A stretch of 64,000 nucleotides of DNA from Catenulispora sp. MAP5-51 (GTDB lineage Bacteria > Actinomycetota > Actinomycetes > Streptomycetales > Catenulisporaceae), in NCBI RefSeq assembly GCF_041261205.1, contig NZ_JBGCCH010000027.1, positions 1 through 64,000 on the forward strand, in the 5' to 3' direction. The notes under the pieces are model-generated. The model worked only from the letters and a program-made list of their open reading frames with translations. It had not been told where the DNA came from and searched no databases. The position numbers and the translations under genes were made by a program. Positions 42,557 through 51,843 of this stretch are shown here, one piece after another; positions within the stretch are counted from its first letter, which is position 1; every line of letters begins with the position of its first letter.

Positions 42557-45500
42557 ATGTATATACGACCACGCATGTCGATCGCCGGGTTGGCGGTCGC
42601 CTGCGCGATGGCGCTCGGGTTGGCGTCCGTCGCCCAGGCGACGACGACGCCGGCCGGCGGTGGCGGCACACCGTCCAGCGCTTCGGCCCACAAGGGCACC
42701 GGATGCGCCGTCCCCGTACCGGCGTCCGAGCGAAAGAGCTCCGCTCCTTACGCCCAATGCGACCTCGTGACCGCGACCGACAGCCTGGGCAACCAGGACA
42801 CCGGCTCGTCGACTCCGGTCGCCGACGCCTTGACCCCCAGCGACATCAGGGCCGCGTACAACCTTCCGAGAGGCGGTTCCGGCGAGACGGTCGCCGTCGT
42901 CGACTCCGGCGGATATGCCAGCGCGGAGGCCGACCTGGCCGTCTACCGCCATACCTACGGCCTTCCCGACTGCACGACCGCGAATGGCTGCTTCACCAAG
43001 CTCGACCAGAACGGCGGCCACAACTACCCGCCGGATGACCTCGACTGGTCCGTGGAGACGGCGCTCGACCTCGACGCGATCTCCGCGGCTTGTCCGCAGT
43101 GCCACATCCTGCTGGTCGAGGGCGACTCCCCCGGCCTGGACGACCTCGGCCAGGCTGAGAACACCGCCGCCGCCCGCCACCCGGCGGCCATCTCCAACTC
43201 CTATGGCGTGCCTGGCGAGGGCGGGAGTGGGGCCGACACCGTGGCGGCCTACGGCCACTACTACGACCATCCCGGTATCGCGGTCACCGCATCGACCGGC
43301 GACCACGGCAACGTCGTCAACTGGCCGGCGTCGAACGGGAACGTCGTCGCCGTCGGCGGAACCACGCTGACCCGCGCCGCCGCCACCACCCGCGGCTGGA
43401 CCGAGGCCGCTTGGGCCGCCGGCGGCTCGGGCTGCTCGATCATCGAGCCCAAGCCGGAGTATCAGCAGGGCATGACCACCGGCTGCGCCAACCGCGCCAT
43501 CAGCGACATCTCCGCGGACGCCGACCCCGACACGGGTCTGGGCATCTACAACTCGACCCCGGCCGTCGACGGCTGGCTCCGGGTCGGCGGCACCTCGCTG
43601 TCCTCGCCGCTCGTCGCCGCGATGTACGCGCTCGCCGGAACCCCGACTCCCGGCACCTACCCGGTGACCTACCCGTACGCCGACACGAACGCCGGTGACA
43701 TCACCGACGTCACCACCGGCTCCGACGGCGATTGCGGCACCTTGCTCTGCACCTCCGGCCCCGGCTGGGACGGCCCGACCGGGCTCGGCACCCCCTTCGG
43801 CGTCGGCGCGCTTCGCCAGGGCCCGCACGGTCTGGTGACCGGCACCGTCCGGAGCCTCGGCTCACGCACGACCACCGGTCCGGTCTCGGGCGCCGCCGTC
43901 ACCGCCTCCGACGCGGCCGGCCGCACCTACAGCGCCACGACCGACGCCTCCGGCGGCTTCACCCTCGGTCTGGCACCGGGCACATACACCCTGACCGTCG
44001 TGGAGTTCGGCTTCGCGAAGGCGACCGAGACGGTTCAGGTCGCGCAGGGGAAGGTGGCGAAGGAAGCGTTCGTCCTGCACGCGCTGCCCACCCACGTCGT
44101 CTCCGGCACCGTCACCGACGCCTCGGGCCACGGCTGGCCGCTCGCCGCGACGATCACCGTCGCCGGCTACCCCGGCGGCGCGATCGCCACCGACCCGGTG
44201 ACCGGCCGGTACGCGGTCAGGCTGCCGGACAACGGCACCTACACGCTGCACATCTCGGCGACCCTGCCGGGATATCAGACCACTGACGACTCCGTCGCCG
44301 TCGGCACCGGCGATGTCCGCCATGACGTCCCGCTCCCCGTGGACGCCAACGGCTGCACCACCGGCTATCACTTCGGGTATAAGGGCACCACGACCGACTT
44401 CGAGGGCTGGGCCGGCGCCACGCCGCAAAACGGCTGGACCGTCACCGACGACAGCGGCTCCGGGATCACCTGGCGCTTCGACGACCCGGGCCAGAACGGC
44501 AACAACACCGGCGGCACCGGCCAGTTCGCCGAGGTCGATTCCCACGACGGCGGCATCTCCACCCATGAGACGACCAGCCTGGTCTCGCCGGTGCTCGATC
44601 TGAGCGGCGACGCCAACCCGATCATCACCTTCGACAACGCCTTCGACTCACCCCGCTACAACTCCAACGCCAACGTCGAGGTCTCCATCGACGGCGGCCA
44701 GACCTGGACGTCGGTCTGGCACATGGCCGCGACGGTCGCGTACGGCCCGGAGGTCGTGGCGATCCCGCAGGCCGCCGGCAAGAACAACGTGCGGATCCGC
44801 TTCGCCTACGACGCGGTCCACTCCTACTACTGGCAGGTCGACAACGTCTTCATCGGCAACCGCTCCTGCGACCCCACCCCCGGCGGCCTCGTGGCGGGAA
44901 CCGTTGCCGACGCGAACACCGGCGCGGCGCTGTCCAACGCCACGGTCAGCCTGGCCGGCGTGCCGGTGACCACGACGGCCGCCGACGGCGCCTACGAGCT
45001 GTTCGCGCCCGCTTCGGCGGCCGACGCTTCCGGCCGGACCACGCTGGATGTCACGGACGGGGCGTACACCGGCGCGACCGCCGGCCTGTCCGTCGCCCGC
45101 GACCACGTCACGCGGCACGACTGGCGCCTGGGCGCCGGCCGGATCAGCGTCTCCGGCGGTCCGGTTCGCGCGGCCGGGCCACTGGGCAAGTCCACGGTCC
45201 GGATGGTGACCTTCCGCAACACCGGCACCGCTCCCGTCAACGTGGTCCTCACGCCGCAGGACGGCACCTACACGCCCGACTCGCACCCGGGTCAGCCGGC
45301 GAAGGCCGGTGCCAACGCGCCGGTCCGGCACCTGAGCGGCACGTACACCGCCGGGCCGCTGCTCGCCGGTGAGACGGCCACGGCGGCATCCTCGGCCGCC
45401 GCCACCACCGCCGCGGGCACCGCTTGGGCACCAGGCGACGCCCTGCCGACGTCGGTGATGGACTCCGCCTCGGTGACGCTCGACGGCAAGGTCTACACCT

Positions 45501-46474
45501 TCGGCGGCGTCGGCCAGGCGGGCTCGCAGTACCAGGCCTACGTTCACGACCCCGTCGCCGGAGGCTGGAAGCGGCTGGCCAACATGCCCCAAGCCCTGGA
45601 GAAGCCGGGTGCCGGGGCGATCGACGGCAAGATCTACGTCGTCGGCGGCTGGGACGTCAACGGTGACGCCTCGGCCGCGACCTATCGCTACGACCCGGCG
45701 AGCGACTCGTGGACCTCGGTGGCCTCCCTTCCGGCGCCCGCCGTCGCCGGCGGCACGGCAGTCCTCGGCGGCCGGCTCTACGTGATCGCGGGCTGCGCCG
45801 GCAACTGTGCCCCGGCATCGCAGGCCACGTACGTCTACGACCCCACCACCGACGCCTGGAGCCAGGCGGCGGACTACCCGATCACCGACGCGTGGTTCTC
45901 CTGCGCCGGCATCGACGCAGAGGTCGTCTGCACCGGCGGGACGGATCCGCAGACCGCCCTGGAGACGGCGGCGACGTACGCCTTCGACCCGACCACCGGC
46001 GTGTGGACGGCCAAGGCCGCCATGCCCTACACGAACTGGGGCATGGCCTCCGCCTCCGCCGACGGCCGACTCCAGGTCCTCGGCGGCGTCACCGCCGGCC
46101 AGTTGACCAACCAGACCGAGGAGTACGACCCCGCCACGGACACCTGGTCGTCCCTGCCCGCGATGAACACACTGGCCTACCGCGCCAGCGGCGCCTGCGG
46201 CCTGTACGTCGTCGGCGGCGCGACGGACAACAAGAACGTGCTCCCCACCGTCGAGCAACTGCCCGGCTACGAGGACTGCGGCACTTCGGGTGCGGCCACC
46301 TGGCTGTCGGCACCGCACACCGTCACCGTCGCCCCCGGCGCCACGGTCACGGTCCCGGTCACCCTGAACGCGGGCGCGGTCGCCAAGACCGGCACCTACA
46401 CGAGCGGGCTGACCATCGGCACCGACACGCCGTACTCCCTGCCCGCACTCACCGCCACCATGAAGGTGAGGTGA
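42557..46474 (+). CDS. Secreted S53-family (sedolisin-like) protease with Kelch repeats
   Basis: 1305 residues from ATG 42557 with GAGGAG upstream. The signal peptide is about residues 1-29. The catalytic domain is about 95-400: DWSVETALDLDA gives Glu167 and Asp171, TASTGD an oxyanion Asp249, and GGTSLSSP the Ser347, as in sedolisins. The usual propeptide of near 180 residues is absent; only about 65 residues precede the domain. Carboxypeptidase-regulatory-like beta units follow (about 415-600), then a MAM/jelly-roll-like region, another beta unit, and Kelch repeats from about 965 (VYTFGGVGQAGSQYQAYVHD; IYVVGGWDVNGDASAATYRY). It probably acts outside the cell. Confidence 0.9.
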   Translation: MYIRPRMSIAGLAVACAMALGLASVAQATTTPAGGGGTPSSASAHKGTGCAVPVPASERKSSAPYAQCDLVTATDSLGNQDTGSSTPVADALTPSDIRAAYNLPRGGSGETVAVVDSGGYASAEADLAVYRHTYGLPDCTTANGCFTKLDQNGGHNYPPDDLDWSVETALDLDAISAACPQCHILLVEGDSPGLDDLGQAENTAAARHPAAISNSYGVPGEGGSGADTVAAYGHYYDHPGIAVTASTGDHGNVVNWPASNGNVVAVGGTTLTRAAATTRGWTEAAWAAGGSGCSIIEPKPEYQQGMTTGCANRAISDISADADPDTGLGIYNSTPAVDGWLRVGGTSLSSPLVAAMYALAGTPTPGTYPVTYPYADTNAGDITDVTTGSDGDCGTLLCTSGPGWDGPTGLGTPFGVGALRQGPHGLVTGTVRSLGSRTTTGPVSGAAVTASDAAGRTYSATTDASGGFTLGLAPGTYTLTVVEFGFAKATETVQVAQGKVAKEAFVLHALPTHVVSGTVTDASGHGWPLAATITVAGYPGGAIATDPVTGRYAVRLPDNGTYTLHISATLPGYQTTDDSVAVGTGDVRHDVPLPVDANGCTTGYHFGYKGTTTDFEGWAGATPQNGWTVTDDSGSGITWRFDDPGQNGNNTGGTGQFAEVDSHDGGISTHETTSLVSPVLDLSGDANPIITFDNAFDSPRYNSNANVEVSIDGGQTWTSVWHMAATVAYGPEVVAIPQAAGKNNVRIRFAYDAVHSYYWQVDNVFIGNRSCDPTPGGLVAGTVADANTGAALSNATVSLAGVPVTTTAADGAYELFAPASAADASGRTTLDVTDGAYTGATAGLSVARDHVTRHDWRLGAGRISVSGGPVRAAGPLGKSTVRMVTFRNTGTAPVNVVLTPQDGTYTPDSHPGQPAKAGANAPVRHLSGTYTAGPLLAGETATAASSAAATTAAGTAWAPGDALPTSVMDSASVTLDGKVYTFGGVGQAGSQYQAYVHDPVAGGWKRLANMPQALEKPGAGAIDGKIYVVGGWDVNGDASAATYRYDPASDSWTSVASLPAPAVAGGTAVLGGRLYVIAGCAGNCAPASQATYVYDPTTDAWSQAADYPITDAWFSCAGIDAEVVCTGGTDPQTALETAATYAFDPTTGVWTAKAAMPYTNWGMASASADGRLQVLGGVTAGQLTNQTEEYDPATDTWSSLPAMNTLAYRASGACGLYVVGGATDNKNVLPTVEQLPGYEDCGTSGAATWLSAPHTVTVAPGATVTVPVTLNAGAVAKTGTYTSGLTIGTDTPYSLPALTATMKVR

Positions 46475-46512
46475 CCGGCACGCGCGATTGAACAACGGCC
46501 CGGCAACCGCGT

Positions 46513-46546
46513 CCCAGCTCTGGCGGAATGACCTGCCAGGGCTGGG
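46513..46546 (+). terminator. Hairpin terminator after the S53 protease
   Basis: CCCAGCTCTGGC (46513-46524) pairs with GCCAGGGCTGGG (46535-46546) with one G-T pair. It lies 39 bases after the protease stop. No T-run is present. Confidence 0.5.
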
Positions 46547-46692
46547 CCGGGGTCCGGGCCGGTGCACGATATCCCAGAACACACTAAAATTGGTCAGACT
46601 GCCAATCCTGCGCCGCCAAAGAAGATGACTCAGAAGATGGCGCAATAGACGGTGCAGAAGACGGCGCAGGGCGGCGTCGGAGGTGCATTCGG

Positions 46693-48114
46693 ATGTCCGA
46701 GTCGAGAAAAGGCGTCGTCACCGGGCGCCCGTATCTGAACCCCGAAGAACGCGTGAAGCGCGGACGATCCGCTCGGCACCACGCGCCCAGGTCGAGTCAC
46801 GGCGACTGGGCACCCGCCGCCGACCGCCGACCGGTGGTCGACCAGGTGGAGGCCCAGGCCTCGGCGTCGGTCGCGGACCTCGTGCCCATCCGCTACGGGC
46901 GGATGATCGAGTCCCCGTTCCGCTTCTACCGCGGGGCCGCTGCGATCATGGCTGCGGACCTGGCCGCGACCCCCAGATCCGAGATGCGGGCGCAGCTGTG
47001 CGGGGACGCGCACCTGCTCAACTTCCGCCTTCTGGGATCACCGGAGCGCCAGCTGGTCTTCGACATCAACGACTTCGACGAAACGCTCCGCGGCCCGTGG
47101 GAGTGGGACGTCAAGCGGCTCGCCGCCAGCCTCGCCATCGCCGGACGGGAGAACGACTTCGACGACCACCAGCGCGAGACCGTGGTGAGATCCATGGTCC
47201 GCAGCTATCGCGAGGCGATGCGCACGTATGCCGGGATGACCAACCTCGACGTCTGGTACGCGCACGGGAACGCCGAGCTCATCCGCAAGCTCTACACGGA
47301 TCAGCTCGACGCCCAGCGTCGTAGGAACTTCCGGCGCATGATGGCCAAGGCCAAAGGCCGCGACAGCCTGCAGGCGGCCGAGAAACTGACCACGATCGTC
47401 GACGGGCGTCCGCGCATCGTCGCCGATCCACCCCTCGTCGTGCCGATCGCCGACCTGCTCCCGGAACTGGAGCGCGGGCAGCTCGAGACCTGGATCCGGG
47501 ACCTGGTCCGGCGCTACAGCCGCAGCCTGGGTTCCGACCTGCGCATGCTGCTCGACCAGTACCGCGTCGTCGACATGGCCCGCAAGGTCGTCGGCGTCGG
47601 CAGCGTCGGCACCCGCTGCTGGATCGTCCTGCTGGCCGGATCCGACGAGCGGGACCCGCTGTTCCTCCAGATCAAGGAGGCCAACCGCTCCGTACTGGCG
47701 GACCACGCCGGCGAGAGCCCCTACCCGCACCAGGGCCACCGCGTCGTGGCCGGACAGCGGCTGATGCAGGCGGTCGGGGACATCATGCTCGGTTGGAAGC
47801 GCGGCGAGGACGCCCACGGCGGGTCGCACGACTTCTATGTCAGGCAGTTGCGTGACTGGAAGGGCATCCTCGAGTCCAGGACCATGGTGCCCCACTCGAT
47901 GCGCATCTTCGGGGAGCTGTGCGGAGCCACGTTGGCGCGGGCCCACGCACGCTCCTCCGACAGGATCGCCATCGCCTCGTACCTCGGGAAGAGCGATGTG
48001 TTCGATCGCGCCGTCGCCCGGTTCGCCGAGACCTATGCCGATCAGAACGAGAAGGACCACCAGGCACTCGTCGACGCGGTCGACCGCGGCCGGATTCGTG
48101 CACAGGCCGCGTGA
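46693..48114 (+). CDS. DUF2252 family protein
   Basis: 473 residues from ATG 46693 with GGAGG 9 bases upstream. RMIESPFRFYRGAAAIMAAD, QLCGDAHLLNF (104-111), VFDINDFDETLRGPWEWDVK and RLAASLAIAGREN are family hallmarks. GDAH and DIND resemble the catalytic HGD loop and metal-binding Asp of kinase-like phosphotransferases, so the fold may be kinase-like, but no substrate is known. It is cytosolic. A perfect hairpin separates it from the convergent hydrolase gene. Confidence 0.9.
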   Translation: MSESRKGVVTGRPYLNPEERVKRGRSARHHAPRSSHGDWAPAADRRPVVDQVEAQASASVADLVPIRYGRMIESPFRFYRGAAAIMAADLAATPRSEMRAQLCGDAHLLNFRLLGSPERQLVFDINDFDETLRGPWEWDVKRLAASLAIAGRENDFDDHQRETVVRSMVRSYREAMRTYAGMTNLDVWYAHGNAELIRKLYTDQLDAQRRRNFRRMMAKAKGRDSLQAAEKLTTIVDGRPRIVADPPLVVPIADLLPELERGQLETWIRDLVRRYSRSLGSDLRMLLDQYRVVDMARKVVGVGSVGTRCWIVLLAGSDERDPLFLQIKEANRSVLADHAGESPYPHQGHRVVAGQRLMQAVGDIMLGWKRGEDAHGGSHDFYVRQLRDWKGILESRTMVPHSMRIFGELCGATLARAHARSSDRIAIASYLGKSDVFDRAVARFAETYADQNEKDHQALVDAVDRGRIRAQAA

Positions 48115-48130
48115 GGTGCTCGAGCGGAGC

Positions 48131-48177
48131 GCTGCCGGTTGGCGGTTGCCGGCTACCGGTAACCGCCAACCGGCAGC
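48131..48177. terminator. Bidirectional terminator, 22-bp stem
   Basis: 48131-48152 and 48156-48177 are reverse complements over 22 bp with one mismatch and a 3-base loop. It sits in the 66-base gap between two convergent genes and should serve both. Confidence 0.8.
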
Positions 48178-48180
48178 GGC

Positions 48181-49104
48181 TCAGGAGGCACTCATGCTCT
48201 CGGTGAAGTACGCCGTGAGCTTGTCGACAGCAGGGCCGATGTACTCCTGCTTGTCGTACAGGTCCACATGGCTGGCGCCCTCGATCCAGTGCACTTCGGC
48301 GGGACCGGTGGCACGACGGTGCGCCTCGAGGCCCATCCAGGCGGTCACGGCGCGCTCGCCCAGGATCTGCAGCATGGGGCGGGGGCCGATCAGCGGGACC
48401 GCGTAGAAGACGTCGCTGACCGCCATCTTGTCGATGCTCTCCCACGCCAGGAACTTCGCAGAACGCTCGTGGTATCCGCGGGCGCCGCAGTAGTACTCCC
48501 AACCCTCCACGCCGTGAGCGCCACCGAGGGCGCCGGCTTCCTCCGCCGTGGCGGGGAACATCGTCATCACCCCGGGGTCGTCCCCGCGGGCGGCCGCGGA
48601 GCGGGCCTGCGCCGCAGCGTCCAACAGGGACTGGAAGACCGCCGGCGACTGCGTGCCGTCGGCGCCGTAGCGGAACTGGCGGGCCGGCTCGGCGGTGGAA
48701 ACCGTCGCCACGGCGCGGACCCGGTGGTCCGCAGCTGTCGCAGCCAACGAATAGCCACCCGACGCGCACACGCCCAGCAGTCCGATACGGCCGGCGTCGA
48801 CCTCCCCACGGGTGGTCAGGTAGGAGACCGCCGCCTTGAAATCCTCGATGCGCTGCGCCGGGTCCTCCAGGCCGCGCGGGGTTCCGCCGGACTCGCCTTG
48901 ATAGGCCGCGTCGAAGGCCAATGCCACGAAGCCGCGTTCGGCCAACTGTCCCGCGTACAGTCCGGAGGTCTGTTCCTTGACCCCTGTTCCCGGGTGGCCC
49001 ACCACCAGCGCCGGCCACGGGCCGGCCGCCGGGCCGTCCGGCAGATAGAGGTGGGCGGCCAGCGTGATGCCGGCGCTGTCAAAGGTGACCGAAGTCCTGC
49101 TCAT
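48181..49104 (-). CDS. Alpha/beta hydrolase, dienelactone-hydrolase-like
   Basis: 307 residues from ATG 49104, with AAGGAG about 10 bases upstream. LVVGHPGTGVKEQ is the oxyanion region, LLGVCASGGYS carries the nucleophile Ser115 in a G-x-C-x-S-G-G elbow, and GASHVDLYDK near the end supplies the His. LAFDAAYQGESGG is typical of X-Pro/dienelactone-like hydrolases that often work on small esters. It has no signal peptide. It is divergent from the DUF2255 gene. The substrate cannot be told. Confidence 0.85.
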   Translation of the reverse strand: MSRTSVTFDSAGITLAAHLYLPDGPAAGPWPALVVGHPGTGVKEQTSGLYAGQLAERGFVALAFDAAYQGESGGTPRGLEDPAQRIEDFKAAVSYLTTRGEVDAGRIGLLGVCASGGYSLAATAADHRVRAVATVSTAEPARQFRYGADGTQSPAVFQSLLDAAAQARSAAARGDDPGVMTMFPATAEEAGALGGAHGVEGWEYYCGARGYHERSAKFLAWESIDKMAVSDVFYAVPLIGPRPMLQILGERAVTAWMGLEAHRRATGPAEVHWIEGASHVDLYDKQEYIGPAVDKLTAYFTESMSAS

Positions 49105-49280
49105 GTGAATGCACTCCTTCTTCCTTGTCTGAGCTTCATCTTTCGCCCGGCGCAGTCGATGCGCCGCAGTCAAACGACGGCTCAGTTTCGGAGTGCATGG
49201 GACGGGATCAATGCTTAAGCAATGCTGGGCGAGCTTCCCGATTCACCGGAATGCGGTCCGCATGGTGCCGGGTGACACTG

Positions 49281-49658
49281 ATGGACATGACATCTGCTGC
49301 GATCAACTGGACCCCGGACGAGCTGGCTTTGCTCGCAGGTCGGCAGTCGCTCGTCCTGATCGTCGGCGACGATGCCTCGGACGAAGTCGAGATCGGGATG
49401 GTCGTCGTCGACGACCAGCTGTATGTCCGCGCCTATAGGGGACCCCATTCGCGCTGGTACCAGGCATCGCGCAAGCACGGCCGCGGCCGGATCCGCATCG
49501 ACGAAGTCGTCCGCGACGTCACCCTGCACACCGACGACCCCGGACCGCTCGACCAGATCGACCAGGCGTTCATCGCGAAGTACGGGACCGCCGCCGCGGG
49601 GCTGGTCACGTCCACCGCCGCGCGGGAGGCAACGATACGGATCGCATCAGCCCACTGA
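49281..49658 (+). CDS. DUF2255 family protein
   Basis: 125 residues from ATG 49281 (ATG 49287 is also possible). WTPDELALLAGRQSLVLIVG, then VVVDDQLYVRAYRGPHSRWY and GRIRIDEVVRDVTLHTDDPG match the DUF2255 pattern, which resembles split-barrel flavin-binding proteins. The function of the family is unknown. It starts divergently from the alpha/beta hydrolase with 176 bases between starts. Confidence 0.75.
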   Translation: MDMTSAAINWTPDELALLAGRQSLVLIVGDDASDEVEIGMVVVDDQLYVRAYRGPHSRWYQASRKHGRGRIRIDEVVRDVTLHTDDPGPLDQIDQAFIAKYGTAAAGLVTSTAAREATIRIASAH

Positions 49659-49759
49659 TGATGTTGCAACCTCTGGCCGGGTAAGCCGGTTCGGCCCGAC
49701 AACCTGACACGGGTCCCGCCCCGTATTAGCTGTCGAGTGCTTACGAACTGGAGGAATCA

Positions 49760-51778
49760 GTGCCAGAGAACAGCATCAACGGTCGCTCGGTCCGTCGGAG
49801 TGCCGTAGCCCTCGGGCTCGCGGTGGTCACCGCCACCGCCACCGCCACCGCGGCGACAGCCACGGCGAGCGCCTCGGCGGCGGCCGGTACGGCGACGACC
49901 CCAGCCGTGCCTGCGCGCTCCGTCGTGCATGTCAGTACCCTGCCGAACGGCGATCGGGTCACTGTGCGGGGTTCCGGGGCGCATACGACGACGATGGTGG
50001 CCACGCCGGACGGGCGCTCGGCGCCCGCTGTCCAGATGGTCGTGGGCGGGCACGCCTATGTGGTCCCGGTGTCGGTCATCGCTTCGAGTCAGGCCTATGA
50101 CCCGGCCGCGTACGACACCGCGGCCCCGGCTGCCATCCGTCCTGCGGGCGTCACGCCGCACTACCCGCTGAGCATCCTGGAGATCGATGGTATCGGTCTC
50201 GACGGCGGCGCCACGGCCCAGGCGACGACCTTCCTGTTCAACACCGACGACATGAAGCGGTTCGCGGCCCCGATTCCGCTGTCCAACGGCGTCGCCCGGA
50301 TCGCGGTTCCCAGCGGGAACTACTGCGCGGTCACGGTCTTCGCCACTCTCGGCCCCGCGAAGGGCCAGGTCACCGAGCATGTCGTGACCCGGACCGACCT
50401 GGCGGTGACCGCCGCGGGCGCCACCACCCTGACCGCCGACGAGCGCACCGCGACGGCGCGGGTCGGCGTTGTCACGCCCCGGCCGTCCACCGCCGACAGT
50501 GACATGGAGGTCATCGACCGGACCGACGCCGCCGGCACCACGGGCCAGGTCACGGCCTCGGGCACGGGTTCCACCTGGGTGACACCGCAGCCCGCCGCGC
50601 AGATAGGCGCCCTCGCCTTCCGCGTCCTGGGCTTCGGCGCCGCTGGACCCGACGGCCCCGACCCGTACCGGTACGACCTCAGCTTCGCACCGTCCGATCA
50701 CATCGACGCGAACCAGACCTACCGGCCGGACCCGTCCCGGATCCAGACCTCCCACAACGTCTTCGACACCGACGCGGTCAACCCCGCACACCAGGCCGGC
50801 TGGGACATCGGGGCATCCGGCCCGGACGGCGGCTTCGGAATCATGCACTTCGTCCCCGTCCCGGGACGTCTGACCGACTACGTCGGCGTGTCGACCGACG
50901 ACGTCTCGTGGTCCGCCGAGTACATGCCGGTGGAGAACGCCCCGAACCAGGACTCAGAGCTCGAATTCGATGATCTCGACTTCTACCGGGGCCCGGGTCA
51001 GACCTGGCGCACCTGGGGCCACGGCCCCCTGACCCCCCAGGTCGGCCAGTACGCGAACGGCATGGCCTGCAACGTTTGCGTGGACCCGGACACCGACCTC
51101 ATGGACTTCGGCATCACCCAGTTCACCGACAGCGACCCGAACAGCGCCGCCCACGACCTCGGTCCCGGCTACACCTCGACGTTCAGCGTCTACCGCGACG
51201 GCGTCCAGGTCGCCACCCAGTCCGGCTGGCCCCTGACCGAGGTCTCCGGCACCACCGCCCAGCCCGGCACCTACCGCATGGTCTACGACGCCGACACCAC
51301 CGGCAGCGGCCTGCCGATGTCACAGTCCACGAAGACCCACACCGACATCGCCTTCCAGTACACGCCGGGGTCCGCCCAGCAGCCCACCCTCCCGGCCGAC
51401 GACATCTGCTACGCGGCGAACTTCGAACCCCTGAAGTGCGAAATCCTGCCGGCGCTGTCCCTGGACTACCAGCTCTCCACCGACGGCTCCGACACCAGCC
51501 GCCTGCCGGTCCAGCTGCTCGACCTCGGCGTCGGCCACCAGTCCTACCAGGGCCAGGGCTCGCACGCGGCGATCACCGGCGCCACCGTCGCAGTGTCCTA
51601 TGACACGGGTAAGACCTGGGTCCCGGCCGCCGTAGCCCCGACCGGCAACGGTCACTACCTGGCTGCGTGGCCCAACAACGCGCCGAAGGGCAGCACGCCG
51701 TGGCTGAAGGTGACCGCCACCGACGCGATCGGCGGCTCGATCAGCCAGACCGTCGCCGACGCCTACACCATCGGCTGA
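49760..51778 (+). CDS. Secreted protein of unknown function
   Basis: 672 residues from GTG 49760 with GGAGG at about 49752. The signal region is Ala/Thr rich (SAVALGLAVVTATATATAAT). VVHVSTLPNGDRVTVRGSGA resembles the N-terminal part of Streptomyces S8 proteases, but no Asp-His-Ser triad follows. The rest looks like beta-sandwich sequence (DYVGVSTDDVSWSAEYMPVE; YTSTFSVYRDGVQVATQSGW; CNVCVDPDTDLMDFGI). It is probably an extracellular or surface protein; no catalytic role is supported. Confidence 0.7.
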   Translation: MPENSINGRSVRRSAVALGLAVVTATATATAATATASASAAAGTATTPAVPARSVVHVSTLPNGDRVTVRGSGAHTTTMVATPDGRSAPAVQMVVGGHAYVVPVSVIASSQAYDPAAYDTAAPAAIRPAGVTPHYPLSILEIDGIGLDGGATAQATTFLFNTDDMKRFAAPIPLSNGVARIAVPSGNYCAVTVFATLGPAKGQVTEHVVTRTDLAVTAAGATTLTADERTATARVGVVTPRPSTADSDMEVIDRTDAAGTTGQVTASGTGSTWVTPQPAAQIGALAFRVLGFGAAGPDGPDPYRYDLSFAPSDHIDANQTYRPDPSRIQTSHNVFDTDAVNPAHQAGWDIGASGPDGGFGIMHFVPVPGRLTDYVGVSTDDVSWSAEYMPVENAPNQDSELEFDDLDFYRGPGQTWRTWGHGPLTPQVGQYANGMACNVCVDPDTDLMDFGITQFTDSDPNSAAHDLGPGYTSTFSVYRDGVQVATQSGWPLTEVSGTTAQPGTYRMVYDADTTGSGLPMSQSTKTHTDIAFQYTPGSAQQPTLPADDICYAANFEPLKCEILPALSLDYQLSTDGSDTSRLPVQLLDLGVGHQSYQGQGSHAAITGATVAVSYDTGKTWVPAAVAPTGNGHYLAAWPNNAPKGSTPWLKVTATDAIGGSISQTVADAYTIG

Positions 51779-51792
51779 GACCGGCGGAGCCC

Positions 51793-51824
51793 GAGTGGCG
51801 CCCTCGGAAACGGGGGCGCCACTC
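51793..51824. terminator. Terminator between convergent genes
   Basis: GAGTGGCGCCC (51793-51803) pairs with GGGCGCCACTC (51814-51824). It lies in the 65-base gap between the secreted protein and the GH16 gene. Confidence 0.75.
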
Positions 51825-51843
51825 CGCGATTGTGCGCCGTCGA

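Noticed and set aside
44648-46645. A 665-codon minus-strand frame opposite the S53 protease
   Set aside because: Shadow of a gene with clear catalytic and Kelch motifs; no family resemblance of its own.
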